64,000 nucleotides of DNA, taken from assembly GCF_001641125.1 (NCBI RefSeq), contig NZ_LWLP01000001.1, forward strand, positions 2,962,079 to 3,026,078, in the 5' to 3' direction. This document shows, piece by piece, positions 18,326 to 28,374 of the stretch (the first letter of the stretch is position 1; every line of letters begins with the position of its first letter). Both the position numbers and the translations under genes were made by a program. Origin of the DNA: Arthrobacter sp. OY3WO11. GTDB taxonomy: Bacteria; Actinomycetota; Actinomycetes; Actinomycetales; Micrococcaceae. The notes below the pieces were generated by a model. It saw only the letters and a program-made list of their open reading frames with translations. It did no database searches and had not been told where the DNA came from.

Positions 18326-20044
18326 TCAGCCGGGAAATGAGGGATCGGTAGGGCCCTTGATCTGCGGAGACCATCCGTTGCCGAGGCGTTGGAAGATGCC
18401 CTCTGCTGACTGGGCATAAATGTCCTCCGGCCCGTTCCCGGCGCTCAAGGCGACGAGGCCAGGCCAGGGCGCCAGCTGTTGCGGCTGCCCGGAGGCAAGT
18501 GACAGCAGCTCCGGCGTGACGTTCGACGCCGCTGACCCTTTCATGACCGCGATGGTCGTATCGGTGACCCACGCGCCCTGGTCGGGGTCACTGCCGGTTG
18601 CCAGAGTGATCGGCGGTGTCAGCTCACGGGGCGTCCCGTCGCCGCCGCGGATAATGCCCGTCACCTGAACCCGGGTCTTGCCGTTCTGTTCCGAAATCAC
18701 CAGCGCACGGACGCCTTCCCTCGAAATGCGGAACTCTTTGACTGTCCGGCCGGCCAGCCATGCCGGCGTCAGAGTGACCGAGGGGACGGTGGCGCCCTCG
18801 GCGATACTGGCCGGGCGGTACGCCACCACTTCGGTGTCCCCCGAAGCTCCCGGCCCGGCTGACCATACCCACTCGTTGAGGCCGAACGATGGCCGGCTCA
18901 GGGTGCTCCTGGTGGTGAGCGCCCTGGCCGGTTGGCCGGGACTGATGCTGTACAGCGTGGTGCGGCTGTCATTGAGGAAGGCAGCCGTCTGCGACACGGG
19001 AGATTCTGCAGGAAGCCTGGGGTTGAGGGAGGACACGGGCTGCATATCGGGCAGCGGTGAAACCCTGTTGTTTTCGTAGCGCGCCAGGTCGTTGCCGCTG
19101 ATGGCGATCTGGCGGGACGGCACGTTCTTGTCCTGCACCGGCGGAAGCACGGACCCGTCATCTTCCACCCGCACCAGGTCCTGGTTGGCGCGCAGCTCGA
19201 CGTTGACGACGTCGGGCTGGCTGCGGAACGTTAACGTCAGCTGCATCTGCATCCGCAGCCGGTCCTCCGGCGACGTCTCCATGAGTTCCTTGGCCGTCAG
19301 GTCCACCTGCGCGGCTCCTGAAACTACCGGGACCGACTCGCGGGCCAGCTTGATGCCGGACGGGAAGGCGCTTGCGACGGCGCCGCGCAGGTAGGGCGCC
19401 GGTCCGGCCAGCAATGCACTGGTCATCGCTTTGACCGTCTTGTTCTTGATGAACCAGCGGACATCCGGGACGGCGAACGTAAAGGAGGGGTCGTAGAAGT
19501 AGATTGGGAACGCGCCGTAGATGACCTTGAAGGTTTCCTCTGCGATGGCGGTGCCGTCCGGAATGGCGGAGATCCTCCATTCGCCGTCCACCTGGGTGAC
19601 GGTCACGGGAATGTTTTCGATCGTTCCCTCCGGCGATTGCGTGGCAATGCCGTCAGCATCCACCGTGTAGGCGACGTCCAGCTGGTAGTTGTACACGTTC
19701 TCGGTGCCGGTTGCCACCACCCGCGCCTCCCGGTAGACGAGGGCACGCTGGTCCGGTTTCCAGGACACGGAGGAGGCCTGCGTCAGGTACTGGCGCGCCA
19801 CGGCGTAGTCGTCTTCGTAACCGCTGCCGGCCCGGTAGAAGTAATCGATGATGGTCTCGGGTGAGGCGCCCGGCTGTGGCGCGGCCGGCAGGAACACCGG
19901 CGCACTGAGGTTCCCTGCGCTGCCCTCGCTGCTTTTGCCCACCGGCCCGGACGTGGGAATCCTGGCGCAGCCGGCCAGCAGGAGGAGCAGGAGAACCAGC
20001 AGGGAAGCAGACAGTTTCGCCTGTCGGCCGGCACACTCCGTCAT
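18326..20044 (-). CDS. lpqB: lipoprotein LpqB, MtrAB accessory protein
   Basis: The start is set at ATG 20042-20044, which overlaps the mtrB stop by four bases (ATGA) and yields a clean lipoprotein signal: [10 protein letters not shown], a poly-Leu core, and lipobox LAGC with Cys25. The mature part has the GerMN-like domain and a C-terminal beta-propeller-like region (repeated W/Y-containing strands). The product is 572 residues. LpqB of mycobacteria interacts with the MtrB sensor and modulates the MtrAB response. It would sit on the outer face of the membrane. It is the third gene of the operon. Confidence 0.95.
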   Translation of the reverse strand: MTECAGRQAKLSASLLVLLLLLLAGCARIPTSGPVGKSSEGSAGNLSAPVFLPAAPQPGASPETIIDYFYRAGSGYEDDYAVARQYLTQASSVSWKPDQRALVYREARVVATGTENVYNYQLDVAYTVDADGIATQSPEGTIENIPVTVTQVDGEWRISAIPDGTAIAEETFKVIYGAFPIYFYDPSFTFAVPDVRWFIKNKTVKAMTSALLAGPAPYLRGAVASAFPSGIKLARESVPVVSGAAQVDLTAKELMETSPEDRLRMQMQLTLTFRSQPDVVNVELRANQDLVRVEDDGSVLPPVQDKNVPSRQIAISGNDLARYENNRVSPLPDMQPVSSLNPRLPAESPVSQTAAFLNDSRTTLYSISPGQPARALTTRSTLSRPSFGLNEWVWSAGPGASGDTEVVAYRPASIAEGATVPSVTLTPAWLAGRTVKEFRISREGVRALVISEQNGKTRVQVTGIIRGGDGTPRELTPPITLATGSDPDQGAWVTDTTIAVMKGSAASNVTPELLSLASGQPQQLAPWPGLVALSAGNGPEDIYAQSAEGIFQRLGNGWSPQIKGPTDPSFPG

Positions 20045-21954
20045 GTTCTCTCCTCCTGGGCAGGTCCCGTTCCGGCCGGGGCGCCTGATCCCAGGACCAG
20101 CATGTTGCTGTTCCCCGGTTCTCCCGGCATAACGATGTCCTCCGGCTCGAGCTGGACCGGCGATTTGTCGATTTCTTCCCCCTGGCGCAGGGGCAGCGTC
20201 AACCGGAAGTTGGCCCCGCTGCCTTTCTTGCCCCATGCCTGGAGCCAGCCGTTGTGCAGCTTGGTGTCCTCCATGGCGATGGACAGGCCAAGGCCGCTGC
20301 CGCCGGTAGTGCGGGCGCGGGCGGGGTCGGCCCGCCAGAAGCGGTCGAAGACGCGCGCTGCCTCTGCCGGCGCCATTCCGATTCCGTGGTCCCGGACGGC
20401 AATCCCGACGGCGGTCTGGCTGGCTGCGACGGTGACGGTGACCGGCTTTCCTTCGCCGTGCTCCACTGCGTTGAGGATCAGGTTCCGCAGGATCCTGTCG
20501 ATGCGCCGTGCGTCCATCTCCACGATGATGGCACCTTCCCGCGCCCTGAGGACAATCTCCGAACCATATTCCGCAGCTACCGGGGCAGCGCCCTCGATGG
20601 CATGGGCGACCACCTGCAGGATGTCTTCCGCTTCGGCGTCGAGCACTGCCACACCGGCATCGAAGCGGGAGATTTCAAGCAGGTCCGACAGTAGTGACTG
20701 GAAGCGCTCAACCTGGTTGTAGAGCAGCTCGGCGGAGCGCTTGTTGATGGGGTCGAAGTCGTGGCGCGCGTCGTACAGGACTTCCGCCGCCATTCGGACT
20801 GTGGTCAGCGGGGTGCGCAGTTCATGGGAGACGTCGGAGACGAACCGCTGCTGCATCTGCGACAGGGTTGCCAGCTGGGTGATCTGCTCCTGGAGGCTGG
20901 CTGCCATGTGGTTGAAGGATGCACCCAGGCGCGCAACTTCGTCTTCACCCCGGACCACCATCCGCTCCTGCAGCTGGCCGGCAGCCAGTTTCTCCGACAC
21001 CATGGCGGCATGGCTGACCGGACTGACCACGTTGCGGGTGACGTACCAGGCGATGGCGCCGATAAGCAGGACGAGCACGGCGCCGCCGGCCCAGAGGACG
21101 CTCTGGATCTCATCCAGGGTCTGCTGCGCGGTGTTCAGGTCGTAGATCAGGTACAGCTCATAGACAGTGCCGTTGAACGTCACCTTGTTGCCCACCGCAA
21201 TGCCGGGCCGGTCTTCGGTGCCTACCGGAATGACGGTGGAGGCCCAATACTGGTCCTTCCCCGACTCCTGCACGGCCTTGCGAAGTTCGGGCGGGATGAC
21301 GCTCACTGTCAGCTGGTCCGAGGCCCGGGATTCGACCCAGCGGTTCCTGGGCTTGGTTTGTTCCGGCATGGCCTCAAAGACGTACCTGCGCTGGATGACC
21401 GAACCCCGGCCTTCCACCGCGTTGAGGGTGTCGTACACCAGGGTGATGACGCTGGCCTGGTCGGTGACCTGCGCGCCGTCGAACGTGTCCTGAACCTGCT
21501 TAACGTGGTAGCTGGTTTCGGACTCGGCCTGCGCCAGGCGCTCCTGGAAAAGGTTGTTGGCGATCTGGTTGGACAGGTAGGCGCCCACAACCGCGAACGA
21601 GGTGACGGCCAGGAGGAGGGTGGTGAGGACTGTGCGGAACTGCAGCGACCGGCGCCACCGGCGGTGAAGGGACCGGCCGATGAAGCGCAGCGCCGGCAGG
21701 AACCGCCGGATTCCGGTCCTGACCAGCCGTGCGACGCGCAGGCTCACGATAAGGGCGCGCCGCTGCCACAGATGGGCGCGGAACATCAGGTCCCGGAAAC
21801 GGGCACTGATGGCGTCGGTGTGTTCGGGGCCAGGGGGCAGGCCGGCCCCGCCGCGATGTCCGGAGGCGGAATTGCCTGCGGGAGCGGGCGCGCCCGTACC
21901 GGGTGCACCGTCTTGTGCAGCGGGTTCAGGCCCCTGCTTTGTAGCCGACACCAC
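20041..21954 (-). CDS. mtrB: MtrB sensor histidine kinase
   Basis: The 637-residue kinase has a disordered N-terminus, TM1 near 108-128, an extracellular sensor domain of about 160 residues, and TM2 near 290-312. A HAMP region, a HisKA with [15 protein letters not shown] (phosphoacceptor His near 377) and an HATPase with [16 protein letters not shown] and GGSGLGLSI follow. It pairs with MtrA and controls cell-wall hydrolase and division genes in actinobacteria. The annotated GTG start lies inside the 3' end of mtrA (29-bp overlap), with no better in-frame start until residue 57. The reading frame is otherwise intact. Confidence 0.95.
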   Translation of the reverse strand: MVSATKQGPEPAAQDGAPGTGAPAPAGNSASGHRGGAGLPPGPEHTDAISARFRDLMFRAHLWQRRALIVSLRVARLVRTGIRRFLPALRFIGRSLHRRWRRSLQFRTVLTTLLLAVTSFAVVGAYLSNQIANNLFQERLAQAESETSYHVKQVQDTFDGAQVTDQASVITLVYDTLNAVEGRGSVIQRRYVFEAMPEQTKPRNRWVESRASDQLTVSVIPPELRKAVQESGKDQYWASTVIPVGTEDRPGIAVGNKVTFNGTVYELYLIYDLNTAQQTLDEIQSVLWAGGAVLVLLIGAIAWYVTRNVVSPVSHAAMVSEKLAAGQLQERMVVRGEDEVARLGASFNHMAASLQEQITQLATLSQMQQRFVSDVSHELRTPLTTVRMAAEVLYDARHDFDPINKRSAELLYNQVERFQSLLSDLLEISRFDAGVAVLDAEAEDILQVVAHAIEGAAPVAAEYGSEIVLRAREGAIIVEMDARRIDRILRNLILNAVEHGEGKPVTVTVAASQTAVGIAVRDHGIGMAPAEAARVFDRFWRADPARARTTGGSGLGLSIAMEDTKLHNGWLQAWGKKGSGANFRLTLPLRQGEEIDKSPVQLEPEDIVMPGEPGNSNMLVLGSGAPAGTGPAQEERT

Positions 21955-22600
21955 GCACCGTCAATACGACTTCCGGAGCTTCCGGGTCCTGCTCGATCTT
22001 GGACCGGAGGCGCTGGACATGGACGTTCACCAGGCGCGTATCAGCAGCATGGCGGTAGCCCCAGACCTGCTCGAGCAGCAGTTCCCGGGTGAACACCTGC
22101 CATGGTTTACGTGCCAGGGCCACCAGGAGGTCGAATTCCAGGGGAGTCAGCGAAATCCGGTCGCTGCCCCGGCTGACCGTGTGTCCGGCCACGTCGATGG
22201 TGATGTCGGCAATGCGGAGGGTTTCCGGAGCCTTCTGGTCGCCGGGGCGGAGCCGGGCGCGAACGCGTGCCACCAGTTCAGCGGGCTTGAAGGGCTTGGG
22301 CACGTAGTCGTCGGCGCCAGACTCAAGTCCGCGGACGACGTCGGACGTGTCCGACTTGGCGGTGAGCATGACGATGGGCACATCCGACTCTCCCCGGATC
22401 TGCCGGCAGACCTCGATGCCGTCCACGCCCGGAAGCATGAGGTCCAGCAAAACAAGGTCCGGTCGCGATGACCGGAAAACGTCGAGCGCCTGGGCGCCGT
22501 CCGCGCAAAAGACCGGCTCGAAGCCGTCGTTGCGGAGGACAATTCCAATCATTTCGGCCAGCGCTTCATCATCGTCTACCACCAGAATGCGTGCCTTCAT
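21926..22600 (-). CDS. mtrA: MtrA response regulator (OmpR family)
   Basis: The start is the ATG at 22598-22600 (MKARILVVDDDEALAEM), with AAGGGA upstream. The product is 224 residues. The receiver has the acidic pair D9/D10/D11, phosphoacceptor D53 in LLDLMLPGVD, and a conserved Lys in DYVPKPF. The C-terminal winged helix is of the OmpR/PhoB type (TPLEFDLLVALARKP; DTRLVNVHVQRLRSKIE; VRGVGYK). MtrA is an essential or major regulator of cell-wall and replication genes in actinobacteria. The promoter region is shared with the divergent operon starting at 22781; a TATAGT on the minus strand at 22684-22689 resembles a -10 box. Confidence 0.96.
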   Translation of the reverse strand: MKARILVVDDDEALAEMIGIVLRNDGFEPVFCADGAQALDVFRSSRPDLVLLDLMLPGVDGIEVCRQIRGESDVPIVMLTAKSDTSDVVRGLESGADDYVPKPFKPAELVARVRARLRPGDQKAPETLRIADITIDVAGHTVSRGSDRISLTPLEFDLLVALARKPWQVFTRELLLEQVWGYRHAADTRLVNVHVQRLRSKIEQDPEAPEVVLTVRGVGYKAGA

Positions 22601-22780
22601 AGTTATATATTCCCTTATCAGGATGGCTTTGTCCTGTTCAACGCCCTCCGGCATGGCGGGGCGCTAGGATGCCCGACGCCGGAACTATAGGCTGGTGCCA
22701 CGCCGGACGTTTCCAGCGCCATGCCGGAAATGCGGAGCCGGCGCCAGGCCGACGGCGGACTGGATGGGGGAAGGATCATC

Positions 22781-24187
22781 GTGTCACCAAAGGATTCCGA
22801 CGCGGAGGAGCCAGGGGGCCCGGGCATGCCTGCATGGGAGCAAACTCCGGAGCAGCACCAGCCCTCGGGAGGGCGCCACCCGGCGCAGCAGCCGCCAAGC
22901 GGGCCTCCCCCGCCCGATCAGCAGCGCCCATGGGGTGCGCCGGCCGGGCAGCAGCCGCCGAGCTGGCCGCCACCGGCAAATCAGCAGAACTCCTTGGGGC
23001 CACCGGCGTGGCAGCAGCCGTGGGGCCAGCCGGGTCCGTCATATCCGGGCTCCCAGAGCCCGCAATCTCCCAGCCCTGGGTATCCCCACCAGGGCCACCC
23101 GTACGGCCAGCCACGGTATGTTGCTCCGCCCAAACCGGGTATCGTCCCGCTGCGCCCCCTGATGTTCGGCGAGATCATGGACGGTTCATTCCAGACGATC
23201 AGGCGGAATGCCAAGGCCATGCTGGGCGCTTCCCTGCTGGCGCAGTCCCTCGCCGCCATCCTGACGGCTGTCCTTACAGCAGCCACAGCCACGTCGATGG
23301 GCTCCATCGAAGCCTGGGCGGAGAGCGCCAGCCCCGCCGACCTCACATCGCTCGGCCTGGGCTTCGTTGCCGCCATTGTGCTGGTTGCCGTCCTGACCAT
23401 CTTCCTCGCCTCCGTCCTGCAGGGAGCCATGGTGGTGCCGGTGGCGCGGTCCATCCTGAACCGCCCCACCGGTTTCAGGCAGATGTGGGTCCTGGCAAAG
23501 CCACGGGTCGGAGCACTGATGCGGTTGGCGGCGCTGCTGATGGTTGCCGGACTGATTGCCATCCTCGTCCCGGTGGCGGCCGCCGTCGCACTGATAGCCA
23601 GCATGGAACGGATAGGCGTACTGTTGCTCATCCCCATGTTCCTCGGCTTCGTTGCCTTGTTCGTGTGGATCTACATCAAACTGCTGGTGGCCCCGGCCGC
23701 CGTCGTGGTTGAGGAACTGGGCGCACTGGACGCCCTGCGCCGGTCGTGGGAACTGACCCGGGCCAACTGGTGGCGGATCCTTGGAATCACCGTGGTGGTG
23801 GGGATCATGGTCGGCGTCATCAGCCAGGTGGTCATGATCCCGGTGAGCCTTGTACCGCCGCTGATGGCAGGCTTTCTTTCGCCCCACGGGGGTGCCGGGC
23901 AGGACGTGGCCATCGCCGTCGCCGTTGGCATCATCACCGCCGTCCTCGGTGCACTGGCAGGAGCGCTGGGCTATGCCTTCCAGACGTCTGTCATGGCGCT
24001 GATCTACATGGACCTGCGGATGCGCAAGGACGGGCTGGATATCTCGCTGCTCCGGATGATGGAGTCCGGCGCGGATCCGGACGGCATCCCGGGCCGCGGC
24101 CAGGCGGCGGCCCGGCCCGGACGTTACCCCGGTGGCTGGAACCCCGGCACCGGGCCTGCCGCGGGGGCATGGCCGGATGGCCGCTGA
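22781..24187 (+). CDS. six-TM protein with glycerophosphodiester phosphodiesterase membrane-domain fold
   Basis: I use the GTG at 22781, preceded by GGGGGAAGGATCATC. The product has 468 residues. Residues 1 to about 125 are Pro/Gln/Gly-rich and low-complexity. From PLRPLMFGEIMDGSFQTIRRN onward there are about six membrane helices, the pattern of the GPDPase_memb family (PF10110-like), which usually has no attached phosphodiesterase domain. The signature EELGALDALRRSWELTRANWWRI is typical of that family. It is the first gene of an overlapping operon with DUF4129, DUF4350, MoxR and DUF58, and it diverges from mtrA. The role is unknown. Confidence 0.8.
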   Translation: MSPKDSDAEEPGGPGMPAWEQTPEQHQPSGGRHPAQQPPSGPPPPDQQRPWGAPAGQQPPSWPPPANQQNSLGPPAWQQPWGQPGPSYPGSQSPQSPSPGYPHQGHPYGQPRYVAPPKPGIVPLRPLMFGEIMDGSFQTIRRNAKAMLGASLLAQSLAAILTAVLTAATATSMGSIEAWAESASPADLTSLGLGFVAAIVLVAVLTIFLASVLQGAMVVPVARSILNRPTGFRQMWVLAKPRVGALMRLAALLMVAGLIAILVPVAAAVALIASMERIGVLLLIPMFLGFVALFVWIYIKLLVAPAAVVVEELGALDALRRSWELTRANWWRILGITVVVGIMVGVISQVVMIPVSLVPPLMAGFLSPHGGAGQDVAIAVAVGIITAVLGALAGALGYAFQTSVMALIYMDLRMRKDGLDISLLRMMESGADPDGIPGRGQAAARPGRYPGGWNPGTGPAAGAWPDGR

Positions 24188-24854
24188 ACCCCCGGTGCTG
24201 CCCGGGGCGGAGGAAGCCCGCCGCTGGGCAGCAGAGGAACTTTCCCAACCTGAATACCGCGACGCTGCCCCGGGATGGTTCGAGACGCTGTGGGAGAACT
24301 TCCTGGACTGGCTTTCGACCCTGGACGGGTCCGCGGATGCGGGCAGCACCGTGCCAAGCCCCGTCATTGGGCTCGTCATCGCCGTGATCATCGCTGCCGC
24401 GGTGATCATCGCCAAACCCCGGCTGAACCCCAAGGCGCGGCAGGTCAGGGAGGTGTTCGAGCCCGAGGGCGAGCTGGCGGCCGGCGACTACCGGCAGCGC
24501 GCGGAAACTTCCGCGGCGGCTGGAAGGTGGGGGGACGCCGTCGTGGACCGTTTCCGGGCACTGGTCCGCTCTGCCGAGGACCGCACCATCCTGGACCCCC
24601 AGCCCGGGCGGACGGCCGATGAGGTGGCCCGGGACCTGGCGCTCCCCTTCGGCACCGAAGCGCAGCGCCTGGACAGTGCGGCAGGCACATTCGATGCCAT
24701 CCGCTACGGGAACAGGACGGCGGACGCGGGCGACTACCGGGCGATGGCCAGCCTGGATGACACGCTCGAAGCCCTCAAGCCCGTCCGCCAACCGGGCAAT
24801 CGGGACGAAGGCCACCAGGACCATGAGGCACCGCGCCCGGCGGTACTGCCATGA
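24177..24854 (+). CDS. DUF4129 single-span membrane protein
   Basis: The ATG at 24177 overlaps the previous stop by 11 bases; 225 residues. Residues 1-50 contain a conserved ELSQPEYRDAAPGWFETLWENF block, then one membrane helix (VIGLVIAVIIAAAVIIA, about 63-80). A cytoplasmic helical domain follows (RQRAETSAAAGRWGDAVVDRF and the GRTADEVARDL signature). This is the DUF4129 pattern commonly found next to MoxR/DUF58 genes, related in places to the C-terminal tail of transglutaminase-like proteins. The function is unknown, but the context suggests a membrane complex. Confidence 0.8.
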   Translation: MAAEPPVLPGAEEARRWAAEELSQPEYRDAAPGWFETLWENFLDWLSTLDGSADAGSTVPSPVIGLVIAVIIAAAVIIAKPRLNPKARQVREVFEPEGELAAGDYRQRAETSAAAGRWGDAVVDRFRALVRSAEDRTILDPQPGRTADEVARDLALPFGTEAQRLDSAAGTFDAIRYGNRTADAGDYRAMASLDDTLEALKPVRQPGNRDEGHQDHEAPRPAVLP

Positions 24855-26044
24855 CCGGGGCGGTTCCGGCTTCCGCGGTGCAGGGAGGCATTGATGCGGA
24901 CCAGGCATCCGTCCGCGGGACAGGGTGGCTCCGGCGGCACCGTGCCATTGTGGCTTGCGCCGCCGTGGTGGCTGCCGCGCTGGTCCTGGTTCTTTGGGCG
25001 CAGCTCAGCCCCAAAGGGGACGCCGTTCCGTTGTCGGTCCACAACGCCGGCCCCGATGGCGCACGCGCGGTCGCGCAGATCCTGGGCAGCCACGGAGTGG
25101 CCGTTAACGATGCAGGAAACTACGGGGAAGCCATGGCAGCACTGGAGGCCGGTTCTTCGCCCACGCTGCTGCTGTACGACAGGAACGGTTTCCTGGACGG
25201 GCCCCGGCTCCGCAACCTGGCGGGTTCCGCCAAGCGGGTGGTGGTGGTATCGCCCCGGCTGCAGACCCTGGACGCACTCGACGCCGGCATCCGGCAGGCA
25301 GGGGTCGTGCCGGACGCCTATCCGGTGCTGGAGCCCGGCTGCAGCCTGCCTGACCCGCAGGCCGCAGGTACCGTTTCCGGGGAGTCCGGCTTCCTGTACG
25401 ACGGCGGGACGTCCTGCTACCGGCCGGACGGCTCCGGCGCAGGGCTCGTAGCCGTCAGCAGCGATGGACAGCTCACCGTCGTGGGCAGCACCGCCATCTT
25501 CAGTAACGGACAGCTGGACAGCCTGGGGCATGCCGCGCTGGCCATCCGGACACTTGGCCCGTCCCCGGACCTTGTGTGGTACATCCCTACCCTTGAGGAT
25601 TTGGACACCGGGGGCAGCCCCGCAAGCCTCGACGAGTTGGCCCCTGACTGGGTGCGCTTCCTGGGCCCGTGGCTCGCCCTGGTTGCCCTGGCGGCAATAG
25701 CCTGGCGCGGCAGGCGCCTGGGCCCGCTGGTGTTTGAGCCCTTGCCGGTTGTGGTGAAGGCCGCGGAGACGGCCGAGGGCCGGGCGCGGCTCTATCAGGA
25801 CTCCCGCGCCGTGGACCAGGCGAGGGACAACCTGCGTGCCGGGACGCTGGTACGGCTTTCCGTGCATCTGCGGACCGGGCCAGGGGCCACCGCCGGCCAG
25901 GTCATCGAAGCAGCTGCCGAATTCCTCGGCAGGCCCGCCCGGGAGCTCCGCGAACTTATCAACGAACGTCCCGGTACCGAGGCGAGGCTTGTGGCCTGGT
26001 CCCGGGAACTGGACACCCTAGAGAAAGAAGTCAAGAGCCGATGA
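24851..26044 (+). CDS. DUF4350-containing membrane protein
   Basis: The 397-residue protein starts at an ATG overlapping the preceding stop by four bases. A first membrane helix (about 35-57) leads into an extracytoplasmic DUF4350 domain (SVHNAGPDGARAVAQILGSHGV, TLLLYDRNGFLDGPRL), a class related to class I glutamine-amidotransferase/ThuA-like folds without obvious catalytic residues. A second helix (LGPWLALVALAAIAWRG, about 270-288) and a cytoplasmic helical C-terminus follow. Translational coupling to MoxR and DUF4129 argues for a shared complex. Biochemical role unknown. Confidence 0.82.
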   Translation: MTGAVPASAVQGGIDADQASVRGTGWLRRHRAIVACAAVVAAALVLVLWAQLSPKGDAVPLSVHNAGPDGARAVAQILGSHGVAVNDAGNYGEAMAALEAGSSPTLLLYDRNGFLDGPRLRNLAGSAKRVVVVSPRLQTLDALDAGIRQAGVVPDAYPVLEPGCSLPDPQAAGTVSGESGFLYDGGTSCYRPDGSGAGLVAVSSDGQLTVVGSTAIFSNGQLDSLGHAALAIRTLGPSPDLVWYIPTLEDLDTGGSPASLDELAPDWVRFLGPWLALVALAAIAWRGRRLGPLVFEPLPVVVKAAETAEGRARLYQDSRAVDQARDNLRAGTLVRLSVHLRTGPGATAGQVIEAAAEFLGRPARELRELINERPGTEARLVAWSRELDTLEKEVKSR

Positions 26045-27036
26045 GCGAGCAAGGCAGCAGCCCCCGGGTCCTGGACCACATGGATCATGATTCCGCCCGG
26101 CAGGCCCTTTTGGACGTGCGGCACGAGGTGGCCAAGGCCGTGGTGGGGCAGGACGCCACCGTCACGGGCCTGCTGATTGCGCTCCTTTCCCAGGGCCACG
26201 TACTTCTGGAGGGGGTTCCGGGCGTTGCCAAAACGCTGCTGGTGCGTGCCTTGTCTGCGGCCCTGAGCCTGGACACGAAGCGCGTGCAGTTCACCCCGGA
26301 CCTCATGCCCGGAGACGTCACGGGATCCCTGGTCTATGACTCGCACACCTCCGAATTCACGTTCCGTGAAGGGCCGGTGTTCACCAACATTCTGCTGGCA
26401 GACGAAATTAACCGGACGCCGCCCAAGACACAGGCATCCCTGCTCGAGGCCATGGAGGAACGGCAGGTTTCGGTGGACGGAGTGTCCCGGCCGCTGCCCG
26501 CACCGTTCCTCGTTGCTGCCACCCAGAACCCCGTCGAGTATGAAGGCACCTATCCCCTGCCCGAAGCGCAGCTGGACCGGTTCCTGCTCAAGCTGACCAT
26601 GCCGTTGCCCGGGCGCCAGGACGAAATGGAGGTCATCCGGCGCCATGCTGCGGGCTTTGACCCGCGGGACCTCACAGCTGCGGGGGTCCGGGCAGTGGCA
26701 GGTGCGGCAGACCTGACGAAAGCCCGGCAGGCCGTGGCGTCGGTGGCGGTGGACCCTGAAATTATCGGCTACATCGTGGATCTGGTGCGCGCCACCCGCT
26801 CAGCCCCGTCGTTCCTGCTGGGAGTCTCACCCCGCGGGGCCACGGCCCTTCTGAACACGTCCAGGTCCTGGGCCTGGCTGTCAGGCCGGAGCTTTGTGAC
26901 CCCGGACGACGTCAAGGCCCTCGCCCTCCCCTGCCTGCGGCACCGTGTGGCGCTCCAGCCGGAAGCCCAGATGGACGGGGTCCGGGTGGATGACGTGCTG
27001 GGCAGCATCCTGGCTTCCGTTCCCGTTCCCCGCTGA
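26041..27036 (+). CDS. MoxR-family AAA+ ATPase
   Basis: The 331-residue ATPase has Walker A GVPGVAKT at 58-65, Walker B LLADEINR at 118-125, the conserved LLEAMEERQVSVDG, sensor 1 in VAATQNPVEYEGTYPLPEAQ and an arginine-finger region DRFLLKL. MoxR proteins act as chaperone-like ATPases for partners with von Willebrand A-like domains. The partner is probably the DUF58 protein encoded one base downstream. It overlaps the DUF4350 gene by four bases. It is cytosolic, probably membrane-associated through its partners. Confidence 0.93.
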   Translation: MSEQGSSPRVLDHMDHDSARQALLDVRHEVAKAVVGQDATVTGLLIALLSQGHVLLEGVPGVAKTLLVRALSAALSLDTKRVQFTPDLMPGDVTGSLVYDSHTSEFTFREGPVFTNILLADEINRTPPKTQASLLEAMEERQVSVDGVSRPLPAPFLVAATQNPVEYEGTYPLPEAQLDRFLLKLTMPLPGRQDEMEVIRRHAAGFDPRDLTAAGVRAVAGAADLTKARQAVASVAVDPEIIGYIVDLVRATRSAPSFLLGVSPRGATALLNTSRSWAWLSGRSFVTPDDVKALALPCLRHRVALQPEAQMDGVRVDDVLGSILASVPVPR

Positions 27037-28328
27037 TGGCCATCTCCGGGCGTTTCGTGCTGCTCGTGCTGCTGGGGGTGGTGCCGGTCCTCCTGCTGCC
27101 CGGATGGGGAACGGTGCTGCTGGTGTCCGGGGTGCTGGCAGCCCTTGCCGCCGTCGACCTTCTGGCATCGGCACCGCTGCGGACGGTCAGCCTGCTGCGC
27201 ACACAGCCTGGAAACGTCACCCTGCACGCGGCGGTGGATGCTGTGCTTACGGTCCGGAACGATGGCGGCCGGCGGCTCCGCGGCGTCCTGCGCGACGCCT
27301 GGCAGCCCTCGGCGGGAGCGCAGAATGCGGTACAGGACATTGATGTTCCGGCCGGTGAGAGCAGGCGCGTCACCGTCCGGCTGCGCCCCGTCCGGCGGGG
27401 AGACCTCCGGGCCCCGCACGCCACCCTCCGCTCGTTTGGCCCCCTGCTGCTCGCGGCGCGCCAGAGGACAGTGCAGTGCCCCGGCTCGCTGCGGGTCCTG
27501 CCCCCTTTCCACTCCCGCCGGCACCTGCCGTCCAAGCTGCGGAAACTGCGCGAGCTCGACGGCAAGGCCGCGGTCCAGATCCGCGGCGCGGGCACCGAGT
27601 TCGATTCCCTGCGGGACTATGTCCGGGGCGACGACGTCCGGTCGATTGACTGGCGGGCCACGGCACGCCGGTCCGCGGTGGTAGTCCGCACCTGGCGGCC
27701 GGAACGCGACCGCCGCGTGGTGATGGTCCTCGATACCTCCAGGACGTCGGCGGCGAGGATCGACGACGAAACGCGCCTGGACACGGGCATGGAAGCGGCG
27801 CTCCTGCTGGGTGTCCTCGCGGAGCGGGGCGGGGACCGGGTGGACTTCCTCGCTTTTGACCGCCGGACGCGCGCCAGGGCAGGGTCCGCCGGGCAGGGGA
27901 ACCTCCTGGGCCAACTGGTCCAGGCCATGGCACCCCTTGAGGCTGAACTCATCGAGATGGACTGGCCGGCCGTCCCGGCGCAGGTCCGCGCCGTTTCCGC
28001 GCACCGGTCCCTCGTTGTGCTGCTCACCTCGCTGGACGGCGGCGCGCCCGAGGAAGGCCTGCTTCCCGTCGCGGCCCAGCTGGCCCGGCAGCACGTGGTG
28101 GTGGTTGCGGCGGTCCGGGACCCGCAGCTGGGAACCATGCTGGGAGAACGCGACGACGCCACCGGTGTCTTCCGGGCCGCCGCGGCCGAGCGTGCGCTCC
28201 TGCAGCGTGCGGCGATCAGCGCAGAGCTCCGGCAGCACGGCGTGTCAGTGGTGGACGCCGAACCCCACCAGCTGCCGCCGCGGCTGGCTGACATGTACAT
28301 CAGGCTCAAGGCTGCCGGTACATTGTGA
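27036..28328 (+). CDS. DUF58 protein with vWA-like domain
   Basis: The 430-residue protein starts at an ATG sharing one base with the moxR stop. Two N-terminal membrane helices (about 5-45) precede a beta-rich part. The DUF58 signature is clear: GAGTEFDSLRDYVRGDDVR, SIDWRATARR, then a vWA-like segment VVMVLDTSRTS with the metal-binding DxS pattern. MoxR-DUF58 pairs are widespread and poorly understood. The gene order MoxR-DUF58 with DUF4350/DUF4129 upstream is maintained here with overlapping ends, indicating one complex. A small DUF4166 gene follows 46 bases later. Confidence 0.92.
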   Translation: MAISGRFVLLVLLGVVPVLLLPGWGTVLLVSGVLAALAAVDLLASAPLRTVSLLRTQPGNVTLHAAVDAVLTVRNDGGRRLRGVLRDAWQPSAGAQNAVQDIDVPAGESRRVTVRLRPVRRGDLRAPHATLRSFGPLLLAARQRTVQCPGSLRVLPPFHSRRHLPSKLRKLRELDGKAAVQIRGAGTEFDSLRDYVRGDDVRSIDWRATARRSAVVVRTWRPERDRRVVMVLDTSRTSAARIDDETRLDTGMEAALLLGVLAERGGDRVDFLAFDRRTRARAGSAGQGNLLGQLVQAMAPLEAELIEMDWPAVPAQVRAVSAHRSLVVLLTSLDGGAPEEGLLPVAAQLARQHVVVVAAVRDPQLGTMLGERDDATGVFRAAAAERALLQRAAISAELRQHGVSVVDAEPHQLPPRLADMYIRLKAAGTL

Positions 28329-28374
28329 GGTCACAGCACTTTGTTCCAGCCGCTTTCCCAGCAGGAGGTTCCCC

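Noticed and set aside
20761-22092. Open frame of about 440 codons antisense to mtrB and mtrA
   Set aside because: Same reasoning: composition matches an opposite-strand shadow and it spans two known genes.
22600-22780. Shared promoter region between mtrA and the divergent operon, examined for a clear operator
   Set aside because: A TATAGT and several short repeats are present, but spacing to a -35 is poor and no convincing operator could be defined by eye.
26769-28238. Open frame of about 490 codons antisense to moxR and DUF58
   Set aside because: The product is Pro/Arg/Gly-rich with no motif. It is a GC-bias shadow of two well-supported genes.
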